Positions 8,040 through 14,402 of a stretch of DNA of 51,884 bases are shown in pieces. How positions within the stretch are numbered: the first letter of the stretch is position 1; every line of letters starts with the position of its first letter. Below the pieces are notes generated by a model that ran no database searches, was not told the origin of the DNA, and saw only the letters and a list, made by a program, of their open reading frames with translations. The translations under genes were made by a program, and so were the position numbers. Origin of the DNA: Clostridiales bacterium (GTDB lineage: Bacteria; Bacillota; Clostridia; Oscillospirales; Oscillospiraceae); the NCBI GenBank assembly GCA_022785125.1, contig JALFRA010000030.1, forward strand, positions 1-51,884. The letters run 5' to 3'.

Positions 8040-8704
8040 ACGCTCACCTCGAATTTGTAGCCAGAACGGATCAGAGTAACAATATGCTTACCCTCATCAC
8101 CCAATTTCTGCCGCAGGGTTTTGATATGGGTATCTACTGTCCGTGTCGTTCCCTCAAAGTCGTAGCCCCAAATCCGATTCAGCAACTGCTCTCTGCTGAA
8201 TATCTGGCCGGGATTCCCCATGAAGAAATGCAGCAGTTCATATTCCTTGTGGGTCAAATTGATTTCCTGTCCGTCCACAAAGACCTTATGAGATGTGGGA
8301 ATGATCGTAATTTTTCCGGCGTTCACAGAATCGGCAGGCGTGATAGAGGAACGGCGCAGCAAAGCACCCACCTTTGCCAGCAACACTTTGGGACTGAATG
8401 GTTTGGTAATATAGTCATCGGCTCCCAGCTCATAGCCTTTCAGTTTATCTTCTTCCTCACTTTTCGCGGTCAGCATGATAATAGGGAGGTTGCTCATTTC
8501 CCTTGCCATCTTGCAGACGGAAAAACCGTCAAGGTGGGGCATCATCACATCCAGTATCATCAAGTCCATAGGATTGCTTTTCAAGATCATCAAAGCATCT
8601 ATGCCGTCGTCAGCCGTGAAGCAGGTGTGACCACCTCGCTGCATATACTCGGCAATAATATCCTGCATATTCTTTTCATCTTCAACAATTAGAATATTTG
8701 CCAT
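8036..8704 (-). CDS. OmpR-family response regulator
   Basis: A 222-residue regulator with a receiver domain (phosphorylated Asp52 in LMILDVMMPH, Lys in MLTAKSEEE) and a winged-helix DNA-binding domain in the C-terminal 95 residues (RTVDTHIKTLRQKLGD). It is the first gene of the two-component operon and is followed by its kinase. A strong promoter lies at 8745-8773. The likely target is the 11-bp repeat array before the exporter operon. Confidence 0.94.
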   Translation of the reverse strand: MANILIVEDEKNMQDIIAEYMQRGGHTCFTADDGIDALMILKSNPMDLMILDVMMPHLDGFSVCKMAREMSNLPIIMLTAKSEEEDKLKGYELGADDYITKPFSPKVLLAKVGALLRRSSITPADSVNAGKITIIPTSHKVFVDGQEINLTHKEYELLHFFMGNPGQIFSREQLLNRIWGYDFEGTTRTVDTHIKTLRQKLGDEGKHIVTLIRSGYKFEVSV

Positions 8705-8744
8705 AGAGGGGCCTCCTTTCTTTTAATCTCTTAACTATAAAACG

Positions 8745-8773
8745 ATTATAATACCAAACAGGACAAAAGACAA
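8745..8773 (-). promoter_or_regulatory. Promoter of the two-component operon
   Basis: The -35 TTGTCT (8768-8773), 17-base spacer and -10 TATAAT (8745-8750) on the minus strand lie about 40 bp before the response regulator ATG. The divergent XRE gene starts at 8858, so the two promoters share this 150-bp region. Confidence 0.7.
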
Positions 8774-8857
8774 TTTAGTGAAATAAAATACTACTTCACA
8801 TAAAATTTCATTACATTCTCATAATTCAACGCGAAATGTAGAATGATATAGGGTGAT

Positions 8858-9223
8858 ATGAGAATGAACCAGAATGAAAGAGGGTTTGACTTTCATGGCC
8901 TCGGGTTGGCGCTGAAAAAAGCCAGAGAGGAAAAGGGCTGGACACAAGCCTATGTTGCGGAATTAGTAGACCGTGACTCCCGCACCATTATGAATATTGA
9001 GAACAAAGGTCAGTATCCCAGCTTCGACCTTTTTGTTAAACTCATTACCATGTTTGACGTTTCAGTTGACCAGTTTATTCATGCGGACGGAGGAGCAAGG
9101 TCAAGTTCTTGCAGAAAGCACATTGATGTGCTTCTAAACTCCATGAATGAAAAAGAGCTTGTCGTGATAGAAGCCACAGCCGAGGGCATTAAGAAAGCCA
9201 GAGAAACGGAGGTTCCAGAATAA
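8858..9223 (+). CDS. XRE-family transcriptional regulator
   Basis: A 121-residue regulator with an N-terminal helix-turn-helix (about 15-70: LALKKAREEKGWTQAYVAEL, then RTIMNIENKGQYPSF) and a short C-terminal tail. It is divergent from the two-component system and is the only plus-strand gene of the ICE. The ATG half-site ATGAGAATG (8858-8866) is matched by CATTCTCAT at 8814-8822, which could be an operator for autoregulation. It may control the exporter cargo. Confidence 0.88.
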   Translation: MRMNQNERGFDFHGLGLALKKAREEKGWTQAYVAELVDRDSRTIMNIENKGQYPSFDLFVKLITMFDVSVDQFIHADGGARSSSCRKHIDVLLNSMNEKELVVIEATAEGIKKARETEVPE

Positions 9224-9276
9224 GGGCCTCTGTTTTTTTGCACTATTTTCGGGGCTTGCACGTTTTGGCAAGCAGG

Positions 9277-9327
9277 GCAGGTGTGCCCACACCTGCTATT
9301 TTTGCGTGGCCGGGGGCCCCGCAAAAA
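9277..9327. terminator. Two adjacent hairpins ending the XRE gene
   Basis: GCAGGTGTG / CACACCTGC (9277-9296) is followed by TATTTTTG on the plus strand. A second hairpin with arms TTTTTGCG and CGCAAAAA enclosing GGCC/GGCC (about 9299-9327) could work in both directions. They separate the XRE gene from the convergent relaxase gene. Confidence 0.65.
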
Positions 9328-9360
9328 TGCTTGTTGGGGAGCTCCCCAAACCCGCCGGAC

Positions 9361-9381
9361 TTCTGGACACTTTGTCCAGAA
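9361..9381 (-). repeat. Dispersed 21-bp palindrome, copy 4 (CTT centre)
   Basis: TTCTGGACA, CTT, TGTCCAGAA; a perfect copy. It lies 25 bp downstream of the relaxase stop codon and is the first copy after the repeat-free cargo block. Confidence 0.92.
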
Positions 9382-9406
9382 GTCCTTGTTGTCTGCGGCC
9401 CCGGCG

Positions 9407-10825
9407 CTATCGCTCCTGGGCCTTGTTCCGCTCGTCCGTATGTCCGAGCAGATGGTCGATGTTCCCCTTGACGGCCACAGCCTCCCGCATATCCGCCTGG
9501 GCTTTGCGGTACTCGGCATAGAGAGCCTTTTTCTTGTCTGCCAGCTCCCGCCGCTTCTTTTTCAGCGCGTCCATCTTTGGGAGCTTCGCCCCGCCCAGCA
9601 GATCACTCATAGCGGCCTTTGCCGCCCGGTAGTCCGAAAGCTCCGCCTCGTGCTGGGCCAGATACTTTTTAGAATACCGGGCCGCCTTGTAGCCGTCGAA
9701 CACAGGGCGCGTTTTTGCATACTGCACCACCGCGCCCATAAGCTGGGACGTGTGGGAAAGGGCCGCCTCGGTGTCCCGCAGCTCCCCGGCCAGTGTGTGA
9801 AAGCGATCCACCGCCGCCTCGGTGCTGGCCGCAAGCGCCTCGTAATCGGCAAGCCCATGCTCCCGGAGATACAGGAGCGCGGCGGCCATCTGCTTTATGT
9901 TGTAGACTTTGGCCCACCGCTCATAGGCCGGGCCTTTGCCCTGAGCTAAACGGTTTTGAATATCAATGATAAGATCGACACGCCGGGGCGGTGGCAGGCC
10001 CTCCTTTGGCAGCTCCGGGATCGGGCGCTCCCCGGCAATCACTGCCCGGATGTCTGCCGCGTCAAAGCCGGGGCCCAGGGTGGACGAGCGCAGGCGGGTG
10101 GGCTTATCCTGCCCAGGGGCCAGAAAGGAAATGACACCGCCCCGGCCATGCTTCACCGCAAAGCCCGCCTCCTCCATGAGCCCCAGGAACGCCGCAAAGT
10201 CGGCGGGCCGTTTCCCCAGGGCCTCCACGATGGCCAGCCGCACCCGCTGTTTGGCCGAGGGCGGGCGCTCCCCGATCCATTGTCCATAGTGGAGAAAGCG
10301 GCCCTTGCTGTGGAGCTTCGGGTTTTGGATCACGGACAGGTCATGCTCCAGGCACACCCGGTCAGAGAGTTTCCGCAGGGCCGCCGCCGATCTGAAAAAG
10401 TCCCGGAATTTCCCGGTATAGTCCAGGGTGGTGGAATTGTAGTAAATGTGATTGTGGATGTGCTGGCGGTCTGTGTGGGTGGCAACGAAAAAGGCGTGCC
10501 TGCTCTTTGTCCAGCGCATGGCCGTTTCATAGCCCACCCGGTTTGCCTCCTCCGGGGTGATCTCCCCAGGGCGAAAGGACTGCCGGATCTGATAGCACAG
10601 CACATCCGCATCCCGCCGCTGTTCCCGGCCCGTGGTTGCCTTGTACTTTGCCTTTGCCAAAAGGAACTCCGCATCGGCGGTCATGTAGTCGCACTCATAG
10701 GCGGAAATGAGCTCGCCGCCCTGGGTTTTCTCCGGGTTCTGGCCGTAGTCAAAACGGTCTTTCAGCGATTGGGCAACAGTTTCCCCCTTACTGATATGAT
10801 GGGTGATCAAGCGCGTTGTGGCCGT
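9407..10825 (-). CDS. Relaxase (VirD2/MOBP type), apparent ACG start
   Basis: About 472 residues; nicks oriT and leads the transferred strand. The HUH-like triad is in HTDRQHIHNH (about 117-126) and the N-terminus ATTRLITHHISKGETVAQSL is typical of the family. The C-terminal half is helical. No ATG fits: GGAGG (10833-10837) sits 7 bases before an ACG codon at 10823-10825, exactly where relatives have ATG. The next in-frame candidate, TTG at 10808-10810, is 22 bases from the site. MobC and a membrane protein lie upstream. Reduced translation is possible. Confidence 0.9.
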   Translation of the reverse strand, partial: TATTRLITHHISKGETVAQSLKDRFDYGQNPEKTQGGELISAYECDYMTADAEFLLAKAKYKATTGREQRRDADVLCYQIRQSFRPGEITPEEANRVGYETAMRWTKSRHAFFVATHTDRQHIHNHIYYNSTTLDYTGKFRDFFRSAAALRKLSDRVCLEHDLSVIQNPKLHSKGRFLHYGQWIGERPPSAKQRVRLAIVEALGKRPADFAAFLGLMEEAGFAVKHGRGGVISFLAPGQDKPTRLRSSTLGPGFDAADIRAVIAGERPIPELPKEGLPPPRRVDLIIDIQNRLAQGKGPAYERWAKVYNIKQMAAALLYLREHGLADYEALAASTEAAVDRFHTLAGELRDTEAALSHTSQLMGAVVQYAKTRPVFDGYKAARYSKKYLAQHEAELSDYRAAKAAMSDLLGGAKLPKMDALKKKRRELADKKKALYAEYRKAQADMREAVAVKGNIDHLLGHTDERNKAQER

Positions 10826-10883
10826 ATGCTCACCTCCTTATCACAGATGAAAACAGGCGGCGGGAAAGCCCGCCGCCCGCCGC

Positions 10884-10904
10884 TTCTGGACAAAGTGTCC
10901 AGAG
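10884..10904 (+). repeat. Dispersed 21-bp palindrome, copy 5 (AAG centre)
   Basis: TTCTGGACA, AAG, TGTCCAGAG. It lies 4 bp past the stop of the membrane protein gene at 10909-11199 and about 60 bp upstream of the relaxase start. Confidence 0.92.
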
Positions 10905-10908
10905 GTCA

Positions 10909-11199
10909 TCAGCTAAACATAAAATCCTGCAAGGCGTATTTCACCCCATACAGACGATCCAGCAGCCACTCTCCAATGGCCGGGAGCCCAAAGGGGGAAA
11001 CAAGGAACGCCAGCACCAGAGCAGCAATACAGCCCGTATGCAGCCCCGCGAAAAAGGCGCAGGCCGCCAGCAGGACAAATACCGTACACGCAAGGCCGCA
11101 GCACGCGCCCGCGATGCAGGCAAGGAACGAGAGCACCGCCACAATGAGCATCAGCGCCAGGACAAAGGGAGCCGCGATAATTTTTAAGATTGTCCGCAT
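10909..11199 (-). CDS. CD1845-family membrane protein
   Basis: A 96-residue hydrophobic protein with two or three membrane segments and the conserved C-terminal stretch VSPFGLPAIGEWLLDRLYG. This matches the CD1845 family seen beside relaxases in clostridial conjugative elements. The ATG has GGAGG 8 bases upstream. It heads the relaxase transcript, behind the promoter at 11245-11273. Its role is unknown; it could help place the relaxosome at the membrane. Confidence 0.85.
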   Translation of the reverse strand: MRTILKIIAAPFVLALMLIVAVLSFLACIAGACCGLACTVFVLLAACAFFAGLHTGCIAALVLAFLVSPFGLPAIGEWLLDRLYGVKYALQDFMFS

Positions 11200-11244
11200 G
11201 GTTCATACCTCCTACAAAAATTTGATCTTTGCCTCTATATGTAT

Positions 11245-11273
11245 ATTATAACTCCGTAGGAGAGGGACAACAA
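11245..11273 (-). promoter_or_regulatory. Promoter of the CD1845-relaxase operon
   Basis: Minus strand: -35 TTGTTG (11268-11273), 17-base spacer, -10 TATAAT (11245-11250). The stretch CGGAGTCATCCTTGTTG, including the -35, is identical to that of the recombinase promoter at 2020-2048, while the spacers differ. The long palindrome at 11282-11330 lies immediately upstream. Confidence 0.7.
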
Positions 11274-11281
11274 GGATGACT

Positions 11282-11330
11282 CCGGCTGCCCCGGCTTCTG
11301 GACAAAGTGTCCAGAAGCCGGGGCAGCCGG
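11282..11330. repeat. 49-bp perfect inverted repeat containing 21-bp palindrome copy 6
   Basis: Copy 6 (11296-11316: TTCTGGACA, AAG, TGTCCAGAA) is extended by 14 more paired bases on each side, giving 23-bp arms (11282-11304, 11308-11330) around AAG. It sits between MobC (stop 11356) and the CD1845-relaxase promoter. It could be a bidirectional terminator without T tract, a regulator site, or part of oriT. Confidence 0.9.
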
Positions 11331-11355
11331 GGAGCGTCACGCTCCCCGGCAAGGG

Positions 11356-11706
11356 TTAAAGCTCCACCACCGCCGACAGTTTTTTGAGCAGATCGGACAG
11401 CGGCCCCCACAGGGTTTCATAGTCCCGCTGCAACGCCTTGATCTCCTCCGGGTAAATGCCGCCGTAGGTGTTGGCCTGGATCGCCACCTGGTTTAGATTG
11501 TTGGAGCACCGCCGCTGGAGGGACACCAGCTCCCGCACGTCGGAAAGGTCAACATGGAGCACATAGCCGTTGAGGGCCATTTTCCGCACATAGGCCCCCA
11601 GGCTGCGGACGCCCGCCTCGTCCATGCGTTCCCGGATCAGCGCCAGTTCCTCCTCGGACACCATGACGTGCAGGTGGATGGGGCGGCGGCGTTTCTTCTG
11701 GCTCAC
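11356..11706 (-). CDS. mobC: MobC-like relaxosome protein
   Basis: A 116-residue basic protein with a ribbon-helix-helix-like N-terminus (IHLHVMVSEEELALIRERM) and the MobC-type C-terminal helix LVSLQRRCSNNLNQVAIQAN. It should bind oriT DNA and help the relaxase. It starts at GTG (11704-11706), overlapping the TGA of the upstream small gene, with GGGAGG four bases ahead. MobC next to a MOBP relaxase supports oriT lying in the 11.2-11.7 kb region or the intergenic region beside it. Confidence 0.9.
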   Translation of the reverse strand: MSQKKRRRPIHLHVMVSEEELALIRERMDEAGVRSLGAYVRKMALNGYVLHVDLSDVRELVSLQRRCSNNLNQVAIQANTYGGIYPEEIKALQRDYETLWGPLSDLLKKLSAVVEL

Positions 11707-11876
11707 CGATCCTCCCGATCCAGGCTCCGGCGGCGGTGGGGTGGTTCCTTTACCTTGTCCAGCGGCTTTTCCTGCTCCGGGGGCGGGGCCTGGTTGTTGA
11801 GCACCCCGTCCAGCATATTGTAGTTGTGCTCGGTGGCGATCTCCGCGCTTTTCATGGGGTTATATTTTTCTTCCAT
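11703..11876 (-). CDS. Small ICE protein, 57 residues
   Basis: Reads MEEKYNPMKSAEIATEHNYN, then MLDGVLNN, a proline-rich linker and a basic end (RRRSLDRED). The ATG has GGAGG five bases upstream and the stop overlaps the MobC start, so it belongs to the same transcript. The N-terminus resembles that of proteins labelled DUF4316 in related ICEs, shortened here. It is soluble, with no known function. Confidence 0.75.
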   Translation of the reverse strand: MEEKYNPMKSAEIATEHNYNMLDGVLNNQAPPPEQEKPLDKVKEPPHRRRSLDREDR

Positions 11877-11885
11877 ATTCTCCTC

Positions 11886-12668
11886 CTATCTGTCGCCCCG
11901 GTCAGGGGCGCTCCGTTTGGGTGTGTCCTGGCCCCGGCCAGCCTGGGCCTCCCGCTGGGCCGCTTTCAGTTGTTCGGCAATCGGCTGTTTGCCCTTTTCC
12001 TGCTTGTGAGCCCTGGCCGCCGCTTGACGCTCCACGCTGCGGGCGCGGGCGGTGAGCTGCTCCGGGGTAACATATTCTTTCGCCACATAGCAGCCGAAAT
12101 CGGGATAAAACCAGGTCAGCCGCTTTTGTTCCGGGACGTGGTGAGCGTCCTCCCATTTGCCCACCACCTGGGCCTGGGCGTCCATCTGCCGCCGGATGTC
12201 CAGATTGTCACGGGCGGGCCGCAGCTCATAATCCCGCATTTCCTGTTCCGTCAACGGCTGGGCATAGGTGATCGCTCCCCACGCCTGGAACGCCTCGCCC
12301 GGCACCTGCTGGCGGGTTGGGTATATGTCCATGTGGACAGGGCGGTTGAAATCGCTTTTGGGATAGGTGCCGATGTCGATGGGCCGCTGGGTAGAATAGT
12401 ATTTGTAGGTTTCCTTGTCTGGGGCCTGCTCCACTTCAAACACATAATAGCGCCGCTGATAGTCCTCGGCCCGATTGTGCAGGTCACGCTCGGCCATGTC
12501 CGGCTCGTTGTGGTAGTGGCCCCAAAAGTAGTCCCGGTGCCCGTCCTGCTCGTTGAATTGCCAGGTCACATAGGGGTTCGGGGCCTTGGGATTTTCCCCC
12601 AGCACAAAGCCGCATTTGTTGTCAAACAGGATCGTGCGGCGGATCACATAGCCTTGATTTTCTTCCAG
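11886..12668 (-). CDS. Conserved ICE protein, unknown function, apparent CTG start
   Basis: About 260 residues, rich in aromatic and charged residues (GHRDYFWGHYHN, QRRYYVFEVEQ, TWFYPDFGCYVAKEY), with a basic coiled C-terminus. No membrane segment. It resembles uncharacterised YodL/DUF4316-like ICE proteins, but I am not certain of the family. GGAGG (12676-12680) lies 7 bases before CTG at 12666-12668, giving (M)EENQGYVIRRTILF. The nearest standard codon, GTG at 12645-12647, is 28 bases away. The CTG start is therefore preferred. Confidence 0.75.
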   Translation of the reverse strand: MEENQGYVIRRTILFDNKCGFVLGENPKAPNPYVTWQFNEQDGHRDYFWGHYHNEPDMAERDLHNRAEDYQRRYYVFEVEQAPDKETYKYYSTQRPIDIGTYPKSDFNRPVHMDIYPTRQQVPGEAFQAWGAITYAQPLTEQEMRDYELRPARDNLDIRRQMDAQAQVVGKWEDAHHVPEQKRLTWFYPDFGCYVAKEYVTPEQLTARARSVERQAAARAHKQEKGKQPIAEQLKAAQREAQAGRGQDTPKRSAPDRGDR

Positions 12669-12697
12669 AATAACACCTCCTTAAATGTGCCCGCCAC

Positions 12698-12718
12698 CTC
12701 TGGACAAAGTGTCCAGAA
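12698..12718 (+). repeat. Dispersed 21-bp palindrome, copy 7 (AAG centre)
   Basis: CTCTGGACA, AAG, TGTCCAGAA, extended by imperfect GC-rich arms (GCCCGCC / GGCGGGGC). It lies between the gene at 11886-12668 and the cysteine-rich gene at 12833-13201. Confidence 0.92.
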
Positions 12719-12832
12719 GCGGCGGGGCAGATGTTGACAGCATTTCGGTAAAACAGGGGCAGGCCATAGAAACACACGGCCTACCCCAAAAGCGGCCCCG
12801 GAAAGCCTTGATACAAGCTGGTTTTTGAGGGC

Positions 12833-13201
12833 CTAATTGTCAACATCACAGCCCCGTTTCTTCTGCATATATTCCCGCTGCTGGCGGCGGTGGGCTTTCT
12901 TTGCACAGGCCGCCGAACAGTAAGCCAGCCGCCCATCCAGGGGGACAGGCCCGCCGCAGACCGGGCAGGGCTTAAACTCCGGGGGCGGCCCCTTGCTCAT
13001 AAGGGCGGCCTCCAGCGCCGGATCGAGGGGCAGGACGGCCTCCCGGAAATAGCGGCAATAGGCACCCGTCCAGCACTTGCCGAACATATAACATTCGCAC
13101 TCCATGGGCAGACACCCATATTCCTTGTCATAGTTGGCGCACCACTTTGTCACCAGGGTGCGGATCTTTCGCTTTTCCTCGCGTGTCAGTTCACGGGACA
13201 C
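12833..13201 (-). CDS. Cysteine-rich VLP-type protein
   Basis: A 122-residue protein with clustered cysteines: CANYDKEYGC, CECYMFGKCW, CRYF and a C-terminal zinc-finger-like CPVCGGPV / YCSAACAKKAH. This is the layout of cysteine-rich VLP-domain proteins found in clostridial ICEs. It probably binds metal. It starts at GTG, seven bases after GGGAGG. The stop of the next small cysteine-rich gene lies just 4 bp upstream, so the two are co-transcribed. Function unknown. Confidence 0.85.
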   Translation of the reverse strand: MSRELTREEKRKIRTLVTKWCANYDKEYGCLPMECECYMFGKCWTGAYCRYFREAVLPLDPALEAALMSKGPPPEFKPCPVCGGPVPLDGRLAYCSAACAKKAHRRQQREYMQKKRGCDVDN

Positions 13202-13205
13202 GGCC

Positions 13206-13379
13206 TCACCTCCCGCCAGGGGTTCTCAAAAGCTCCCGGTAACAAGCCATACAGCGGATGCCGCGCCAGTAGGGGCACCCGGCGCACCGGGAGCCCCTGG
13301 GCGCTTTCGGGACAGACGGGGCCATGGGCTGGGGGCGCTGCTTCATCATTTTTTCATAACGGTTATTGGTAAAATTCAT
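13206..13379 (-). CDS. Small cysteine-rich ICE protein, 57 residues
   Basis: Reads MNFTNNRYEKMMKQRP, then a proline-rich stretch and a compact motif CAGCPYWRGIRCMACYREL. Four cysteines in that motif suggest metal binding. The ATG has GGAGG four bases upstream and overlaps the DUF4366 stop (ATGA), so translation is coupled. The function is unknown. Confidence 0.78.
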   Translation of the reverse strand: MNFTNNRYEKMMKQRPQPMAPSVPKAPRGSRCAGCPYWRGIRCMACYRELLRTPGGR

Positions 13380-14131
13380 TGTTCCTCCTCCTCGCTGTTT
13401 TCGTCAGGCTCGTCCTCGTCCCAGGGCGGGCCGTCGTCCTCATAGTCCTCCGGCTCGGTATCATCGTCCTCCGGTTCGCTGTCTTTCTGCCGTTTGGGGC
13501 GGATCACCTTGAAATAGACCGCCGCGCCGCCGCCGATCACCGCCACCGCCAGAATGAGCAGAAGCGTCCCCATATTGCCGCCCGTTTCCGGTTCGGCCTC
13601 TTCCGGGGCGGGTTCCTCAGTTTCCGCAGGTTCCGGCTCCGGCTCCACGCCCACGCACTCGGCCATCTTGAGGGAGCAGACCGGGCAATCCGTGTTGACG
13701 GCCCCCGCCGCGCATTTTTCCGAGCAGGAACAAACCGCCTGCTCCACGCCAGCGGCCTCGGCTGCCGCCAGCAGGTCGGCCTCGTCCACCATGTTTAAGA
13801 AATAGGTTTCGTATTGCTCGCCCTCCTCGTCCACGGGCTTGTCATAGTCGATAACGATGTAAAAGGTGCTGCCGCCCGCCGTCTGTACCGTGATAAACTG
13901 CTTGTTGGTGTGCTCGTCATAGAGCAGATCGCGGGTGACGAGGTTGCCCTCTTCCTCAAAGCCCTCGCCGGGCTCAATGGTGGGCTCCGGCTCCGGGGCT
14001 GGGGTTTCCATGGTGGGATCGCCGTAGTCCTCACCCTCGCCGCCGTCCGCATAGGCATACGCCGGGACGCTAAAGCCGCATAAAAGAACGGCGGCGCAGA
14101 GCGCCGCCGCCATCACTCGAAAGCGTTTCAT
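13376..14131 (-). CDS. DUF4366/CD1107-family secreted ICE protein
   Basis: A 251-residue secreted, membrane-anchored protein. A signal peptide (VMAAALCAAVLLCGFSVPAYA) is followed by a DUF4366-type domain, a cysteine cluster (VCSCSEKCAAG, CPVC), an acidic proline linker, one membrane segment (GTLLLILAVAVIGGGAAVYF) and an acidic tail. Family members sit between NlpC/P60 hydrolase and relaxase genes in Tn1549-like elements, and probably take part in the cell-wall part of the conjugation channel. ATG at 14131 is chosen; a TTG six bases earlier is possible. Confidence 0.87.
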   Translation of the reverse strand: MKRFRVMAAALCAAVLLCGFSVPAYAYADGGEGEDYGDPTMETPAPEPEPTIEPGEGFEEEGNLVTRDLLYDEHTNKQFITVQTAGGSTFYIVIDYDKPVDEEGEQYETYFLNMVDEADLLAAAEAAGVEQAVCSCSEKCAAGAVNTDCPVCSLKMAECVGVEPEPEPAETEEPAPEEAEPETGGNMGTLLLILAVAVIGGGAAVYFKVIRPKRQKDSEPEDDDTEPEDYEDDGPPWDEDEPDENSEEEEQ

Positions 14132-14133
14132 CT

Positions 14134-14388
14134 TCAATTTTCCTCCTTTCCGCCGTCCTCGGACTTCTGGACACTTTGTCCAGAGGTGCCGCCGTCCCGG
14201 AGCCGCTGGAGCACCAGGGGCAGCTCCTCCAGGGACACGCTCATGCCCCGCACAATGTCCACGATCTCCGTGTTTTCGGCCTCCAGCTTGTTTTTCTCCA
14301 GCTCTTTCAGCCGGGCCTGCTGTTCGGCTATTTTGGCCTTGACCTTTTCAATCTCGGCCTGGATTTTCTGGCTTTTACTTGCCGCCAT
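14134..14388 (-). CDS. DUF4315-family small coiled-coil protein
   Basis: An 84-residue protein dominated by a coiled coil (IQAEIEKVKAKIAEQQARL and onward), as in DUF4315 proteins of ICEs. The ATG at 14388 has GGAGG six bases upstream; longer readings lack it. Palindrome copy 8 is translated near the C-terminus as TSGQSVQKSEDGG, apparently an insertion after the family domain. The gene lies between the NlpC/P60 and DUF4366 genes, with short spacings on both sides. Confidence 0.85.
   Translation of the reverse strand: MAASKSQKIQAEIEKVKAKIAEQQARLKELEKNKLEAENTEIVDIVRGMSVSLEELPLVLQRLRDGGTSGQSVQKSEDGGKEEN
14165..14185 (-). repeat. Dispersed 21-bp palindrome, copy 8 (CTT centre), inside DUF4315 gene
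   Basis: TTCTGGACA, CTT, TGTCCAGAG. It is read in frame near the 3' end of the gene as SGQSVQK. Confidence 0.92.
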
Positions 14389-14402
14389 ACATAACCTCCT
14401 CG

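Noticed and set aside
10500-10520. TTTGTCCAG in the relaxase gene as a repeat copy
   Set aside because: Only one arm is present with no matching left arm.
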